NCBI GenBank assembly: GCA_012514035.1
Contig: JAAZBB010000038.1
Coordinates: 1 to 45,200, forward strand
Origin: Lentisphaerota bacterium
GTDB taxonomy: Bacteria; Verrucomicrobiota; Kiritimatiellia; CAIQIC01; Lenti-01
Direction: 5' to 3'
Length of the DNA: 45,200 bases
The translations under genes were made by a program, and so were the position numbers. Under the pieces are notes generated by a model that searched no databases, had not been told where the DNA came from, and worked only from the letters and a program-made list of their open reading frames with translations. The stretch's first letter is position 1, and each line of letters starts with the position of its first letter. Below are positions 26,762 through 35,100 of the stretch, piece by piece.

Positions 26762-26841
26762 TTTTCCACAGCATGGAAAAACTTTTTGCGGTTTTTCCAC
26801 ACCGTGGAAAAATTCCGGGGCATTTTTCCACACCGTGGAAA
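26762..26841. repeat. Palindrome array B: three TTTTCCA-N5-TGGAAAA units before pheS
   Basis: Units (TTCCA to TGGAA) at 26764-26778 (N5 CAGCA), 26795-26809 (CACCG) and 26826-26840 (CACCG). Centres at 26771, 26802 and 26833, so both spacings are 31 bp. The array ends about 20 bases before the pheS start and begins 27 bases after the stop of the ATP-grasp gene. Confidence 0.92.
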
Positions 26842-26867
26842 AATAGAAAGCACGAAAAACGGCGCTA

Positions 26868-27806
26868 TCAGCGCGGCAGGACCAGCTTTTCCCCGAAAAT
26901 GCGGTCGTATTCCGACGGCTCGAACCGCTCGAAGCCCCCCCCGTGGTAAAAGGTGATCTCGCCAAAATAGACTTTGCCGCGGCAATCGAACAGGTCAATG
27001 CGGACATACGGGAAATCCGCCGCGAGCACCTCGGCCACGCGCACCATTTCGGCCAGCGCCGCGGGACGCTCCACGGTCCGGCCATTGGGCCAGGCGGGTT
27101 TGGCCCCCTGCCACTCCGTCCAGATGAACGGCTGCAACTTCCAATCCATGTCGTAGAAATTCCGCCGGTGGTCGGTTTCGCGGTCGAGGTCCACTTGAAT
27201 GGTCGCGACTTTCCCGCCGAAGCAATGGAACTTGAAATCGCTCGGGATTTGGCCTTGTTCGTCCAGCAGCAGTTCCTCAACCACGATCCGAGGCTGCATG
27301 CCTTTGTAGGGCCATTCCCGCGACTTGGCGTATTGGCTGGTCGCCATCCATTCGCGGAATTTTCGGATGACGCTCCGCTCGTCCTCATTGGACTTGTCCC
27401 GCACAATCCAGTTCTGACCGCTGCCGTGGTTGACTTTCAAAACGAACGCCGCCGGCAACTCCGCAAACCGAATGTCCCCGGCATGGTCGTATTGGCGGAT
27501 CAGCGGGATCAAGTAACCGCCCCCGATTCGGGTGTTTATAAACTCCCGAACGGCATACTTGTCGGCGACGACACACTGCAGGGGATGGCGGTAGTGCCGC
27601 TTCATCCAGTTCAGCTTTTCGTTCAGCGTTAGGGGATTGGACCAATCGAGGGCATATCCGAACGTTTTGAAAAAATGCCGCTCGATGACACTCCGGTCGG
27701 GGCGCCAGCCTTCTTGCGCCAGCCAATCTCGCGCCCGAACAAAGGGAAAAAGCAGCCGGAAACCCCAATCGGTCTCGTGATACATCCGCTTGAACCATGA
27801 TCTCAT
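26868..27806 (-). CDS. TupA-like ATP-grasp protein
   Basis: 312 residues. The pattern (LTLNEKLNWMKRHYRHPL, VVADKYAVREFI, FVLKVNHGSGQNWIVRDK, RIVVEELLLDEQGQIPSDFK, RIDLFDCRGKVYFGEITFYHGGG) matches the TupA-like ATP-grasp family, whose members join amino acids to sugars in cell-surface polymers such as teichuronopeptide. FGEITF supplies metal ligands (Glu). A second ATG with a strong SD (GGGAGGAGTA) at 27864 opens a different frame, so the start is slightly uncertain. No polysaccharide genes are adjacent. The 5' end faces the parC promoter. Confidence 0.85.
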   Translation of the reverse strand: MRSWFKRMYHETDWGFRLLFPFVRARDWLAQEGWRPDRSVIERHFFKTFGYALDWSNPLTLNEKLNWMKRHYRHPLQCVVADKYAVREFINTRIGGGYLIPLIRQYDHAGDIRFAELPAAFVLKVNHGSGQNWIVRDKSNEDERSVIRKFREWMATSQYAKSREWPYKGMQPRIVVEELLLDEQGQIPSDFKFHCFGGKVATIQVDLDRETDHRRNFYDMDWKLQPFIWTEWQGAKPAWPNGRTVERPAALAEMVRVAEVLAADFPYVRIDLFDCRGKVYFGEITFYHGGGFERFEPSEYDRIFGEKLVLPR

Positions 27807-27857
27807 GCGCCGCCATACTGCCCCCCCACCCCCTCGAAATCAAGCCCGCCCCGCCGC

Positions 27858-27886
27858 TTGTCATTACTCCTCCCCCCCGCTATAGT
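27858..27886 (+). promoter_or_regulatory. Promoter of the topoisomerase IV gene
   Basis: TTGTCA (27858-27863), 17 bases, TATAGT (27881-27886). The predicted start near 27893 leaves a leader of about 14 bases before the ATG at 27907, with no Shine-Dalgarno sequence. Confidence 0.7.
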
Positions 27887-27906
27887 GCCCTCCCGTTGAA
27901 TTTTCC

Positions 27907-29982
27907 ATGAGCGACATTCACCAGCCTTCTCTTTTCGACGAATCCGCAGACTTGCCCCGCCCGGCCAAAGGCGGCCGGGCGGCTGCCGCCAAGCCCCCCC
28001 CCGCCCCGCCCGCGACGCCGCCGGATGATAAAGAACGCGGCGAAGGCCCGCTGCACCGTCTCATGGATGGCAATTTCCTGCAATATGCCTCTTACGTCAT
28101 CCGCGACCGCGCCATCCCCGAGCTGGAAGACGGACTCAAGCCCGTCCAGCGGCGCATCCTGTATTCGCTGAATCAGAATGACGACGGGCGGTTCATCAAA
28201 GTCGCCAACATCGTCGGCTACACGATGCAGTTTCATCCGCACGGGGATGCGTCCATAGGGGACGCGCTGGTCACGCTGGTCAACCGGGGCTACCTCATCG
28301 AAGGCCAGGGCAACTTCGGTAACATTCATACGGGCGATCCCGCCGCCGCCCCGCGCTACATCGAATGCCGCCTGACCGATCTGGCTGCCACGCAGCTCTT
28401 CAACGACGACCTCACCGAATTCATCCCCTCCTACGACGGCCGCAAGAAGGAACCCGTCATCCTGCCCGCCAAGCTGCCGCTTCTGCTCATGCTCGGTGCG
28501 GAGGGCATCGCCGTCGGCCTCTCCACGCGCATCCTGCCGCACAACTTCGGCGAACTGCTCCAGGCGCAGATCGCCATCCTGCAGAAGAAATCCTTTCAGC
28601 TCCTGCCCGATTTCCCGCAGGGCGGACTGATCGATGCCCGCGACTATGACGAAGGCCGCGGCAAAATCCGCGCCCGCGCCGTCATCGATCAGAAGGACGA
28701 GGCCACGCTGGTCGTCCGCGAACTGCCGTACGGCATCACCACCGAGCTTCTCATTGCCTCCATCGAAGAAGCCGCCAAGAAGGGCAAGATCAAAACCAAG
28801 GCCATCCGCGACTATACCGCCGGCCAGGTGGAAATCGAAATCGCCCTCCCGGCCGATACCGACATCCAGCAAACCATCCAGGCGCTCTACGCCTTCACCC
28901 AGTGCGAAGTTTCCCTGTCCCTCCGCCCCATCGTCATCCAGGAGCAGCGCCCGGTCGAACTGTCGGTCCACGACATTCTGCGCCACAACACCCGGCGCCT
29001 GGTCGACCTCCTGCGCAAGGAACTGCAGATCGAACGCCGAAAAATTGACGAAGCCCTGCAGGCGGCTTCCCTCGTGCGCCTCTTCATCGTGCACCGCATT
29101 TATAAACGGATCGAGGAATGCAAGACCGCCGCCGAAGTCCGCCAGGCCATCCTGGACGGCCTCACCCCCTTCCGCGACCAGCTTCGCCGCGAGATCACCA
29201 CTGCCGACCTCGACATGCTGCTGGCCATTCCCATCCGGCGCATTTCCCTCTACGACATCAACAAGTCCCGCAAGGAGGAAGACGACCTCCTCGCCGACTT
29301 TGCGGCGGTCGAAAACAACCTGACCGACGTTACCGCCTACACGATCAAGTACCTCCGGACCCTCCTGCGCGATTACGCCGGCGAATGGCCGCGCAAAACC
29401 AAGGCCGCCAAATTCGACACCATCGAAGTGCGCGAACTCACTGCCGAAGAACACGCCATTGGCCTCGACAAGGACAAGGGCTATCTCGGCTTCGGCGTCG
29501 GCGGCGAACCGCTCTTCCGCTGCTCTTCCTATGACAAAATCATCCTCGTGTGGAATGACTGCCGGTACCGCGTCATCCCGCCCCCGGAAAAAATGTTCGT
29601 AGACAAGAATCTCGTGTACGCCGCGATCTTCGACCGCGACCACGTCATGACCCTCGTCTACGAGGCCGACGGCATCAGTCACCTCAAGCGGTTCGCGTTC
29701 GGCGGCGTCATCCAGAACAAGGACTATGCCTGCGTGCCGGGCGGGGAATCCGCCCGGTGCCTGTTCTTCTCCGACTCCCAGCCCGCCACCCTCTACGTGA
29801 AATATGCCCCCCGCAAGGGGCAGCAGATTCACCAGCAGGAATTCGATCCCCGGAAAGTCGCCATCCGCACGCCCAAGACCCGCGGCATTCAAATGACGAC
29901 CAAGAAGATCGCCGACATCTCCACCCAAAAGCCACGCAACTGGGACGACAAGGCCGGCCCCAAGGGCGCGCTGTTGAAATAA
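27907..29982 (+). CDS. parC: DNA topoisomerase IV subunit A (GyrA/ParC family)
   Basis: 691 residues. It cleaves and rejoins DNA for decatenation with an ATPase partner (ParE), which is not in this window. The breakage-reunion domain spans residues 50-480. Tyr151 in AAAPRYIECRLT is the catalytic residue, preceded by VGYTMQFHPHGDASIGDAL. A shortened C-terminal beta-pinwheel region (GLDKDKGYLGFGVGGEPLFR, ADGISHLKRFAFGGV) follows. It lacks an obvious GyrA-box, which favours ParC over GyrA. The 45-residue N-terminal extension starts MSDIHQPSLFDES and contains a QPSLF pentapeptide like the beta-clamp-binding motif, then a Pro/Ala-rich linker. Confidence 0.93.
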   Translation: MSDIHQPSLFDESADLPRPAKGGRAAAAKPPPAPPATPPDDKERGEGPLHRLMDGNFLQYASYVIRDRAIPELEDGLKPVQRRILYSLNQNDDGRFIKVANIVGYTMQFHPHGDASIGDALVTLVNRGYLIEGQGNFGNIHTGDPAAAPRYIECRLTDLAATQLFNDDLTEFIPSYDGRKKEPVILPAKLPLLLMLGAEGIAVGLSTRILPHNFGELLQAQIAILQKKSFQLLPDFPQGGLIDARDYDEGRGKIRARAVIDQKDEATLVVRELPYGITTELLIASIEEAAKKGKIKTKAIRDYTAGQVEIEIALPADTDIQQTIQALYAFTQCEVSLSLRPIVIQEQRPVELSVHDILRHNTRRLVDLLRKELQIERRKIDEALQAASLVRLFIVHRIYKRIEECKTAAEVRQAILDGLTPFRDQLRREITTADLDMLLAIPIRRISLYDINKSRKEEDDLLADFAAVENNLTDVTAYTIKYLRTLLRDYAGEWPRKTKAAKFDTIEVRELTAEEHAIGLDKDKGYLGFGVGGEPLFRCSSYDKIILVWNDCRYRVIPPPEKMFVDKNLVYAAIFDRDHVMTLVYEADGISHLKRFAFGGVIQNKDYACVPGGESARCLFFSDSQPATLYVKYAPRKGQQIHQQEFDPRKVAIRTPKTRGIQMTTKKIADISTQKPRNWDDKAGPKGALLK

Positions 29983-30064
29983 GGCGACGCCCCGCCATTG
30001 CCCCCCCGGCCTGCGTGGTGTCCACAACCTTGGGGACCCGTCCGGGACACATGGAAAAGACGCT

Positions 30065-30094
30065 TTGCATCGCCACCCGCAGGAATGCTATCCT
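30065..30094 (+). promoter_or_regulatory. Promoter of the nfeD-floA operon, placed for a leaderless transcript
   Basis: TTGCAT (30065-30070), 18 bases, TATCCT (30089-30094) with TG one base before the -10. The A of the ATG at 30101 lies 7 bases after the -10 hexamer, exactly where transcription should start. Confidence 0.65.
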
Positions 30095-30100
30095 CATGCC

Positions 30101-30592
30101 ATGAACATGAGCCCGTTTTCCTGGTATGTCGCCTTGCTGGCCGGGGGCCTGCTGTTGATCGCCGCCGAGGTGTTCATTCCCGGGGGCGTGGCCGGAGTGG
30201 CCGGTGGCCTGGCGTTGCTGGCCGCCATGGGCGTGGGCCTGTTTCATTTTCCCGCCCCGTGGGGCTTCTGGTCCGCCGTCGCCATCGTGGTGTTCGGCGG
30301 CATCGTGTTCCTGCTCTGGATCCAGTTGTTTCCCCGCAGCCGGACCGGCAAGCGCATCACCTTGCAGACCGACGGCGCCGACTTCAAATCCGCCGCGCCG
30401 GCGGATCACCTGGTGGGCGCCGTCGGCGAAGCCCTGACCGCGCTTCGTCCGGGCGGCATCGTCTTGATCGACGGCAAACGATATGACGTGCTGGCCGATG
30501 GCGGCGAGTGGATCGCCGCGGGAGCCAAAGTCCGGGTGGCCGCCATCCAGGGCGGACACCTGCTTGTCCGCAACCTCACCCCCCCGACATGA
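30101..30592 (+). CDS. NfeD-family membrane protein
   Basis: 163 residues from ATG 30101 (or the ATG two codons on). Three or four membrane spans fill the first 85 residues (WYVALLAGGLLLIAAEVFIP; GGLALLAAMGVGLFHF; GFWSAVAIVVFGGIVFLLWI). A soluble OB-fold follows (LVGAVGEALTALRPGGIVLIDGKRYDVLADGGEWI to VRVAAIQGGHLLVRNL), typical of NfeD1b/YqeZ proteins that partner flotillins. It lacks the N-terminal serine protease domain of long NfeD forms. The stop overlaps the ATG of the next gene. No SD is seen. Confidence 0.9.
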   Translation: MNMSPFSWYVALLAGGLLLIAAEVFIPGGVAGVAGGLALLAAMGVGLFHFPAPWGFWSAVAIVVFGGIVFLLWIQLFPRSRTGKRITLQTDGADFKSAAPADHLVGAVGEALTALRPGGIVLIDGKRYDVLADGGEWIAAGAKVRVAAIQGGHLLVRNLTPPT

Positions 30593-31737
30593 TGCCTCTG
30601 CTGTCCATCCTGTGCCTGTTGCTGTGCCCCGCCGTGACCCAGGCGTATGAGTGGCGCACAAGCGCCGGCACCAACGCCCTCGTAGTGCCGGCCGGCGAAA
30701 TTTTGGCGGAGGAAGCGCTGTTGCTGGGCGACCGCGTGGATGTCCAGGGCGCGGCTGAACGCGATCTGTGGCTTATCGCCGCCACGACAATCCAGTTTGA
30801 TGGCGATGCCCGCGGCGACCTGCGCGCCCTGGCCGGCTCCGCGGTTTTTGGCGGCACCACCCGCCAGAACCTGCTGGCCTATGGGCGCGGACTGCACCTG
30901 ACCAGCAATGCGGTCGTGCAGGGCCAGACGGCGCTGGTCGGGGGAACCGTCATCTGCGAAGGCACGATGGCAGGCGATGCCTGGATCCACGCCCGGTCCA
31001 TCACGCTGGGCGGACACTGGGGTGGAAATGTTCGGGTGCACGCCTCTGAAATCCGCGTGGCACCCGGCACCTCCTTTGCCGGCGACCTGCTCTACACATC
31101 GCCCCGGCCGTTGGCCTATGATTCCAGCGTGTCCATCGCCGGCGAGGCCCGGCAGATCCCCGCGCGATTGCCGGGCACCGGCGCCCTGGCCCCCGGCGCC
31201 GTGCGGGCGCGCTTTCTTTTCCATGGCTATCTGTTCCTGGCCGCTCTGCTGGTGGGCATGCCGTTCGTCGGGTTCTTTCCGCAACTGGCCGGAGGCGCCG
31301 TGCGCCGGCTGCGCCTCTCCCCCTGGCGGGTATTGCTGGCCGGTGCCATCCTGCTGCTGCTGGGACCCCTGCTCATCGCGTTCGCCTTCATGACGGTCGT
31401 CGGCATTCCCCTGGCCCTGCTCCTGGCGGGACTCTATGCCGCCCTGGCCTATCTCGCCCACATTGTGATTGCCCTGTGGCTGGGACACACCCTGGTCCGG
31501 TCGCCGGCCCCGCAAACCTTTGCCCGGGTCCTGGCGGCCCTGGCAACCGGCCTGTTCCTGATCTATTTCGCGACTGCGCTGCCTGGCCTGGCCGCTTTTG
31601 TGGTCCCACCGGTCCTGGTGCTTGGAGGCGGCGCGCTGGTCCTTGCGCTGCTCTCCCGCCCTTTCGTGCCGCTGCCGCCCCCGTTGCCCAAGCCCCCGGA
31701 AATGTCGAACCAACCCCAACCAGGAGTCAAATCATGA
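30589..31737 (+). CDS. Bactofilin-like beta-helix membrane protein in a flotillin operon
   Basis: 382 residues from ATG 30589 (an ATG follows directly at 30592). A signal peptide ([16 protein letters not shown]) is followed by about 180 residues of short beta-strand repeats like the right-handed helix of polymer-forming bactofilin domains ([13 protein letters not shown]-like, [57 protein letters not shown]). The C-terminal half has four to six membrane spans ([58 protein letters not shown]). The beta-helix is predicted outside the cytoplasmic membrane. Between nfeD and floA, so it is probably part of a membrane-domain organising unit. Confidence 0.75.
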   Translation: MMPLLSILCLLLCPAVTQAYEWRTSAGTNALVVPAGEILAEEALLLGDRVDVQGAAERDLWLIAATTIQFDGDARGDLRALAGSAVFGGTTRQNLLAYGRGLHLTSNAVVQGQTALVGGTVICEGTMAGDAWIHARSITLGGHWGGNVRVHASEIRVAPGTSFAGDLLYTSPRPLAYDSSVSIAGEARQIPARLPGTGALAPGAVRARFLFHGYLFLAALLVGMPFVGFFPQLAGGAVRRLRLSPWRVLLAGAILLLLGPLLIAFAFMTVVGIPLALLLAGLYAALAYLAHIVIALWLGHTLVRSPAPQTFARVLAALATGLFLIYFATALPGLAAFVVPPVLVLGGGALVLALLSRPFVPLPPPLPKPPEMSNQPQPGVKS

Positions 31738-32753
31738 CCTTTGTCAATATTCTGTTCATTCTGCTGGCCATTGTTGTCGTCATCTTTCTCAGCCTCTTCT
31801 TCTATTTCCTGAAGGTCTGGGTCCGGGCATGGATGAGCGGCGCCTACATCTCCATCCTCAACCTCGTCGGCATGAAGCTGCGCAACGTGCCGCCCACCCT
31901 CATCGTGGATGCGCGCATCCGCGCGGTGAAGGCCGGTTTGCCGCTCAATACCGACCAACTCGAAGCCCATTTTCTGGCCGGCGGCGACGTCATCAACGTC
32001 GTCCAGGCCCTTATTGCGGCCGACAAGGCCAACATTGAACTGACCTTCCAGCGCGCAGCCGCCATCGACCTGGCCGGACGCGACGTCTATGACGCCGTGC
32101 GCACGTCCGTCAATCCCAAGGTCATCGACTGCCCCGACCCCGCCAAGGGCGCGCCGATGCTCGACGCCGTCGCCAAGGACGGCATCCGCCTGCTCGTCAA
32201 GGCCCGCGTGACAGTCCGCGCCAACCTCGCCCGCCTCGTCGGCGGTGCCACCGAGGACACCATCATCGCCCGCGTCGGCCAGGGCATCGTCTCGGCCATC
32301 GGTTCTTCCCCCAGCTACAAGAACGTGCTGGAGAACCCGGATGATATCAGCAAGAAGGTGCTCAACTCCGGCCTCGATTCGCAAACCGCCTTTGAAATTG
32401 TTTCGATCGATATCGCCGATGTCTCCGTCGCCGGCGTCTCCGGTGCGCGCGAAGTCGCCAACGTCGGCGCCCTGCTCGAGACCGAACGCGCCGAGGCCGA
32501 CAAGAAACTCCGCCAGGCCGAAGCCGAAGGCCGCCGGGCCACGGCCGTGGCCGCGGAGCAGGAAAACCGCGCGCTCATCCAGGCCAAGCAGGCCGATGTG
32601 GTCGCCGCGCAGGCCGAAATTCCCAAAGCCATTGCCAATGCCATGAAGGAAGGCAAACTCGGCGTGATGGATTATCTGCGCATGCAGAACATCATGGCCG
32701 ATACTTCCATGCGCGAATCCCTGGCCGAAGGCGAAAAGCCCCCGCAAGCCTGA
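31734..32753 (+). CDS. floA: Flotillin-like protein FloA
   Basis: 339 residues, close to the family length. The start at 31734 follows CAGGAG, while the open frame further upstream is a shadow of the previous gene. An N-terminal membrane hairpin ([20 protein letters not shown] and a second short hydrophobic part) leads into the SPFH/PHB domain ([32 protein letters not shown]) and an Ala/Glu-rich flotillin coiled coil ([20 protein letters not shown]). FloA forms membrane microdomain scaffolds. The ends overlap both neighbours by a few bases, so the operon is tightly coupled. Confidence 0.95.
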   Translation: MTFVNILFILLAIVVVIFLSLFFYFLKVWVRAWMSGAYISILNLVGMKLRNVPPTLIVDARIRAVKAGLPLNTDQLEAHFLAGGDVINVVQALIAADKANIELTFQRAAAIDLAGRDVYDAVRTSVNPKVIDCPDPAKGAPMLDAVAKDGIRLLVKARVTVRANLARLVGGATEDTIIARVGQGIVSAIGSSPSYKNVLENPDDISKKVLNSGLDSQTAFEIVSIDIADVSVAGVSGAREVANVGALLETERAEADKKLRQAEAEGRRATAVAAEQENRALIQAKQADVVAAQAEIPKAIANAMKEGKLGVMDYLRMQNIMADTSMRESLAEGEKPPQA

Positions 32754-33475
32754 TGCCCGCCGGCCTGCCCATCCTCCTTGCCGTCGATGACGTCTCGTCC
32801 GTGCTGGAGATCGTCATCTGGATCGTGGCCGGCATCATCTGGTTCATGAGCCAGGCGGTGGCGGCCAGAAAAAAGAAAGCCCGCCAGGCCCGGCAGCGGG
32901 CCGGAGCCAGTGCCCCCGCCGCCAGTCAAGGCGGCGGGGACGCCCCCTCTCCCGAAGAACTCGCGGAAATCTTCAAGCGCCTGGGCGCGGATATTCCAGG
33001 CACTCCCCGCCCCTCCCCGCGCCCGGCGCCAACTCCGCGCCCGGCCCCGGTGGCACGGACGGCGACAACGCCCCGTCCACAGTCCCGGCCTGCCCACCCG
33101 CACGCCGGGGGTCGCATCAACCCGGAGATCGCCCGTCGGCTGGCCCGGGCCCGGCAAGAAGCCGATCTCGCGGCGCGGCTGACTCCGGCGGAACCAACTG
33201 TTCCCCAGGCCCGAATCCCCGCCGGTCCCTTCCACCGTCCGGCCGAAGATGCCCGGGTGTTGCAGGCTGCCACGCAACACACCGACACGATTCTGCCTCG
33301 ACTCTACGCCATGAGCCTGCGCCTATCCGTACTACCCGGCGTACCCATGCCGGCCTTCGAACGGCGCCCTGACACCAACCGGCCCCACCGCACGCCACTG
33401 CATGGCCGCCGAGAAGTGCGCGAAGCCCTGATCGCGCAAACCTTCCTGCAGCCCCCCAGAGCTGCCTGGCGCTAA
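32753..33475 (+). CDS. Membrane protein of unknown function, last gene of the floA operon
   Basis: 240 residues. The ATG overlaps the floA stop (TGATG). One membrane span near the N-terminus (VLEIVIWIVAGIIWFMSQAV) is followed by a basic patch (ARKKKARQARQRAG), a short conserved-looking motif (SPEELAEIFKRLGADIPG), a Pro/Arg/Ala-rich disordered region and a C-terminal part with scattered helices. In Bacillus the gene after floA is the small yqfB; this protein is unrelated as far as I can see, but the layout is comparable. Confidence 0.7.
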   Translation: MPAGLPILLAVDDVSSVLEIVIWIVAGIIWFMSQAVAARKKKARQARQRAGASAPAASQGGGDAPSPEELAEIFKRLGADIPGTPRPSPRPAPTPRPAPVARTATTPRPQSRPAHPHAGGRINPEIARRLARARQEADLAARLTPAEPTVPQARIPAGPFHRPAEDARVLQAATQHTDTILPRLYAMSLRLSVLPGVPMPAFERRPDTNRPHRTPLHGRREVREALIAQTFLQPPRAAWR

Positions 33476-34049
33476 CCAACGCCTATGGCGAACCATTCCT
33501 ATTATTCTTCTTAAAATAAGGACTTATTTCACATCATACTTAATTAATAGTGATTTTATGTTTCTTCGTGAATTCATATGATTATCCTGATATTCCAGAT
33601 ATATATCTAGGTATATTTAATTAACAGTGTGCTTTCCACAATTTTGTCCAAACGCCGCGCGGGGTCATGCGACCTGCAACTGGTCGAATAGGCCGGCCGA
33701 GGGCATGGCCATCGATCGGCCCGGTGACTCCACTTGGCGGGGTTTTGCCAACGCCTCTTTGGTCTATGTTATTATTCCGATCCCCTTACCCTGTTTGCCC
33801 GGTGCAAACCTCAACCAGGGTATCCGCCCTTCAGAGACTTGATTTGGAGTGCAGCGGCATAACGCCGCTCTGGGGCTGCGACATGTCGCGGCCCGGGAAA
33901 GCGCGGTCATGCCCGCGCACTCCCAAAGGACCGGCCGGCGGGATCAAGATGTTTCATTTCCGATCGGTCAATGAAACGGGGATGCGCCCCTGCAGAAGAG
34001 CGGTGTTCGTCAACATCTGGACGGACGGCATCCTGGACAAGCAACTGGT
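33476..34049. other. Non-coding region with an AT-rich island and a structured repeat
   Basis: 574 bases without a supported gene. Bases 33490-33640 are strikingly AT-rich for this window and contain TTAATTAA twice (33540-33547 and 33617-33624). A multi-hairpin repeat element follows at 33843-33928. Short open frames here have no ribosome binding site or recognisable sequence. Confidence 0.7.
33843..33928. repeat. Multi-hairpin inverted-repeat element, copy 1
   Basis: The outer arms TTTGGAGTGC (33843-33852) and GCACTCCCAAAG (33917-33928) pair with one bulge. Inside are three further hairpins: AGCGGC/GCCGCT (33853-33869), a stem around the palindrome CGACATGTCG (33879-33888), and GCGCGG/CCCGCGC (33901-33918). 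The element can fold into a cloverleaf-like structure. A second, larger copy with the same outer arms occurs at 39491-39645. Confidence 0.8.
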
Positions 34050-35084
34050 TTACAGTTCGTTCAGAGGCCAGAGACTCGGCGGGGCCCGGTTTTCATCATA
34101 GCGGACCGTCAACCGCGGCAACCGAAAGCGGAAATCCAGCTTGAGTTCAATGTCATGGAGATCCCGCGCCCCGGGCCAGCGGGCGGTCCGGACGACAATC
34201 AGCGGATGCCGGGTATCGGCCTGCTGACGCTGCTGGATGTCTTGGCGCGACTGGACGGCATGCGCCAGGGCCTCCTCCTTCCACTGCCGCAGTTCACGCA
34301 GATCACGTTCATAGGGCGCAAGTCCACGGGCCACCAGTTCTGACTTGTTGGGCCAACGGGCGAACCGGGACTCCAAGCGCTGGCGTTGTTTCTGGATGCG
34401 CTCTTCGGCTTCGGCAATCTCCACGTCGTACTGCCGGGCCAACTCCTCCTGTTTCTGCACCTTGCGGTGCAGATCGGAGACATCGCGCCGCATCGTGATG
34501 GTCTTCTCGATGGGATCTCCATAGCGGTCGCGAAGCTGGCCCCGCAAGTAAAGGAAGCGGCGCTGCGCCTGCGCCACGCTCAACGGCGGCAAATGCCGCT
34601 CCGTCGCATCGGTAAACGCAAGTTGCGCGCGGATCAGCCGCCCCGAGGAAAACGAATACGTCAGCAGGCAAGGCAAATCATGGGTGGTGGTCAGATACAA
34701 CAAAGCCAGGTCGCTAACCCGCAACGGAGCATCCGGCTCGGCATCCTGAACTTCCTGCAGGGTCATGCCCCAGCGGATCCGGCGCAGGTGGAATTCCTCA
34801 GGAGGCGGCGCGGGAGGCGGCGGCGGTTCCAGTTCGCGGGTCGATGCTTCTGGCGGCGGCGGCCTCCATTCGATGCGGGTTTCCGGCCGTGGTTCCGGCT
34901 GGTCAACTTCCGCGGGCTCCACGGATTCCGGGGTGGCGGGCATGTCCACGGACGCGGGCTCGGTGGCCTTGGCCACTTGCTGTGCGCGCCAGCCCGGCGC
35001 CGGCAGGAACCACATCGCCAGCCGGACCAGCAGCGCCAGCGTGGCCGCTACAAACAACACCCAGGCCCATTTTACCTCGTCCAC
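34050..35084 (-). CDS. Membrane-anchored protein of unknown function with coiled coil
   Basis: 344 residues from the GTG at 35084, chosen because GGAGGG lies just upstream and a longer frame only reads back through palindrome array C. A span near the N-terminus (VLFVAATLALLVRLAMWFLP) is followed by a Pro/Glu-rich linker (about residues 35-105), a domain starting RRIRWGMTLQEVQDAEPDA (a GMT-x-EEV motif like that of SmpA/BamE-type folds) and a charged coiled coil (about 185-270, RKVQKQEELARQYDVEIAEA). It faces outward. Its neighbour upstream is a polysaccharide deacetylase. Confidence 0.75.
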   Translation of the reverse strand: MDEVKWAWVLFVAATLALLVRLAMWFLPAPGWRAQQVAKATEPASVDMPATPESVEPAEVDQPEPRPETRIEWRPPPPEASTRELEPPPPPAPPPEEFHLRRIRWGMTLQEVQDAEPDAPLRVSDLALLYLTTTHDLPCLLTYSFSSGRLIRAQLAFTDATERHLPPLSVAQAQRRFLYLRGQLRDRYGDPIEKTITMRRDVSDLHRKVQKQEELARQYDVEIAEAEERIQKQRQRLESRFARWPNKSELVARGLAPYERDLRELRQWKEEALAHAVQSRQDIQQRQQADTRHPLIVVRTARWPGARDLHDIELKLDFRFRLPRLTVRYDENRAPPSLWPLNEL

Positions 35085-35100
35085 GGCCCCCTCCCGCCGG

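Noticed and set aside
26742-26831. N-terminal extension of PheS
   Set aside because: It translates the palindrome array. The ATG at 26741 has a good ribosome site and gives the family length.
27880-30027. Minus-strand open frame of 715 codons
   Set aside because: Antisense to parC, low-complexity translation, no motifs.
33627-34101. Two overlapping plus-strand frames of 71 and 144 codons
   Set aside because: They cross the AT island edge and the multi-hairpin repeat; composition is not coding-like and there is no start signal.
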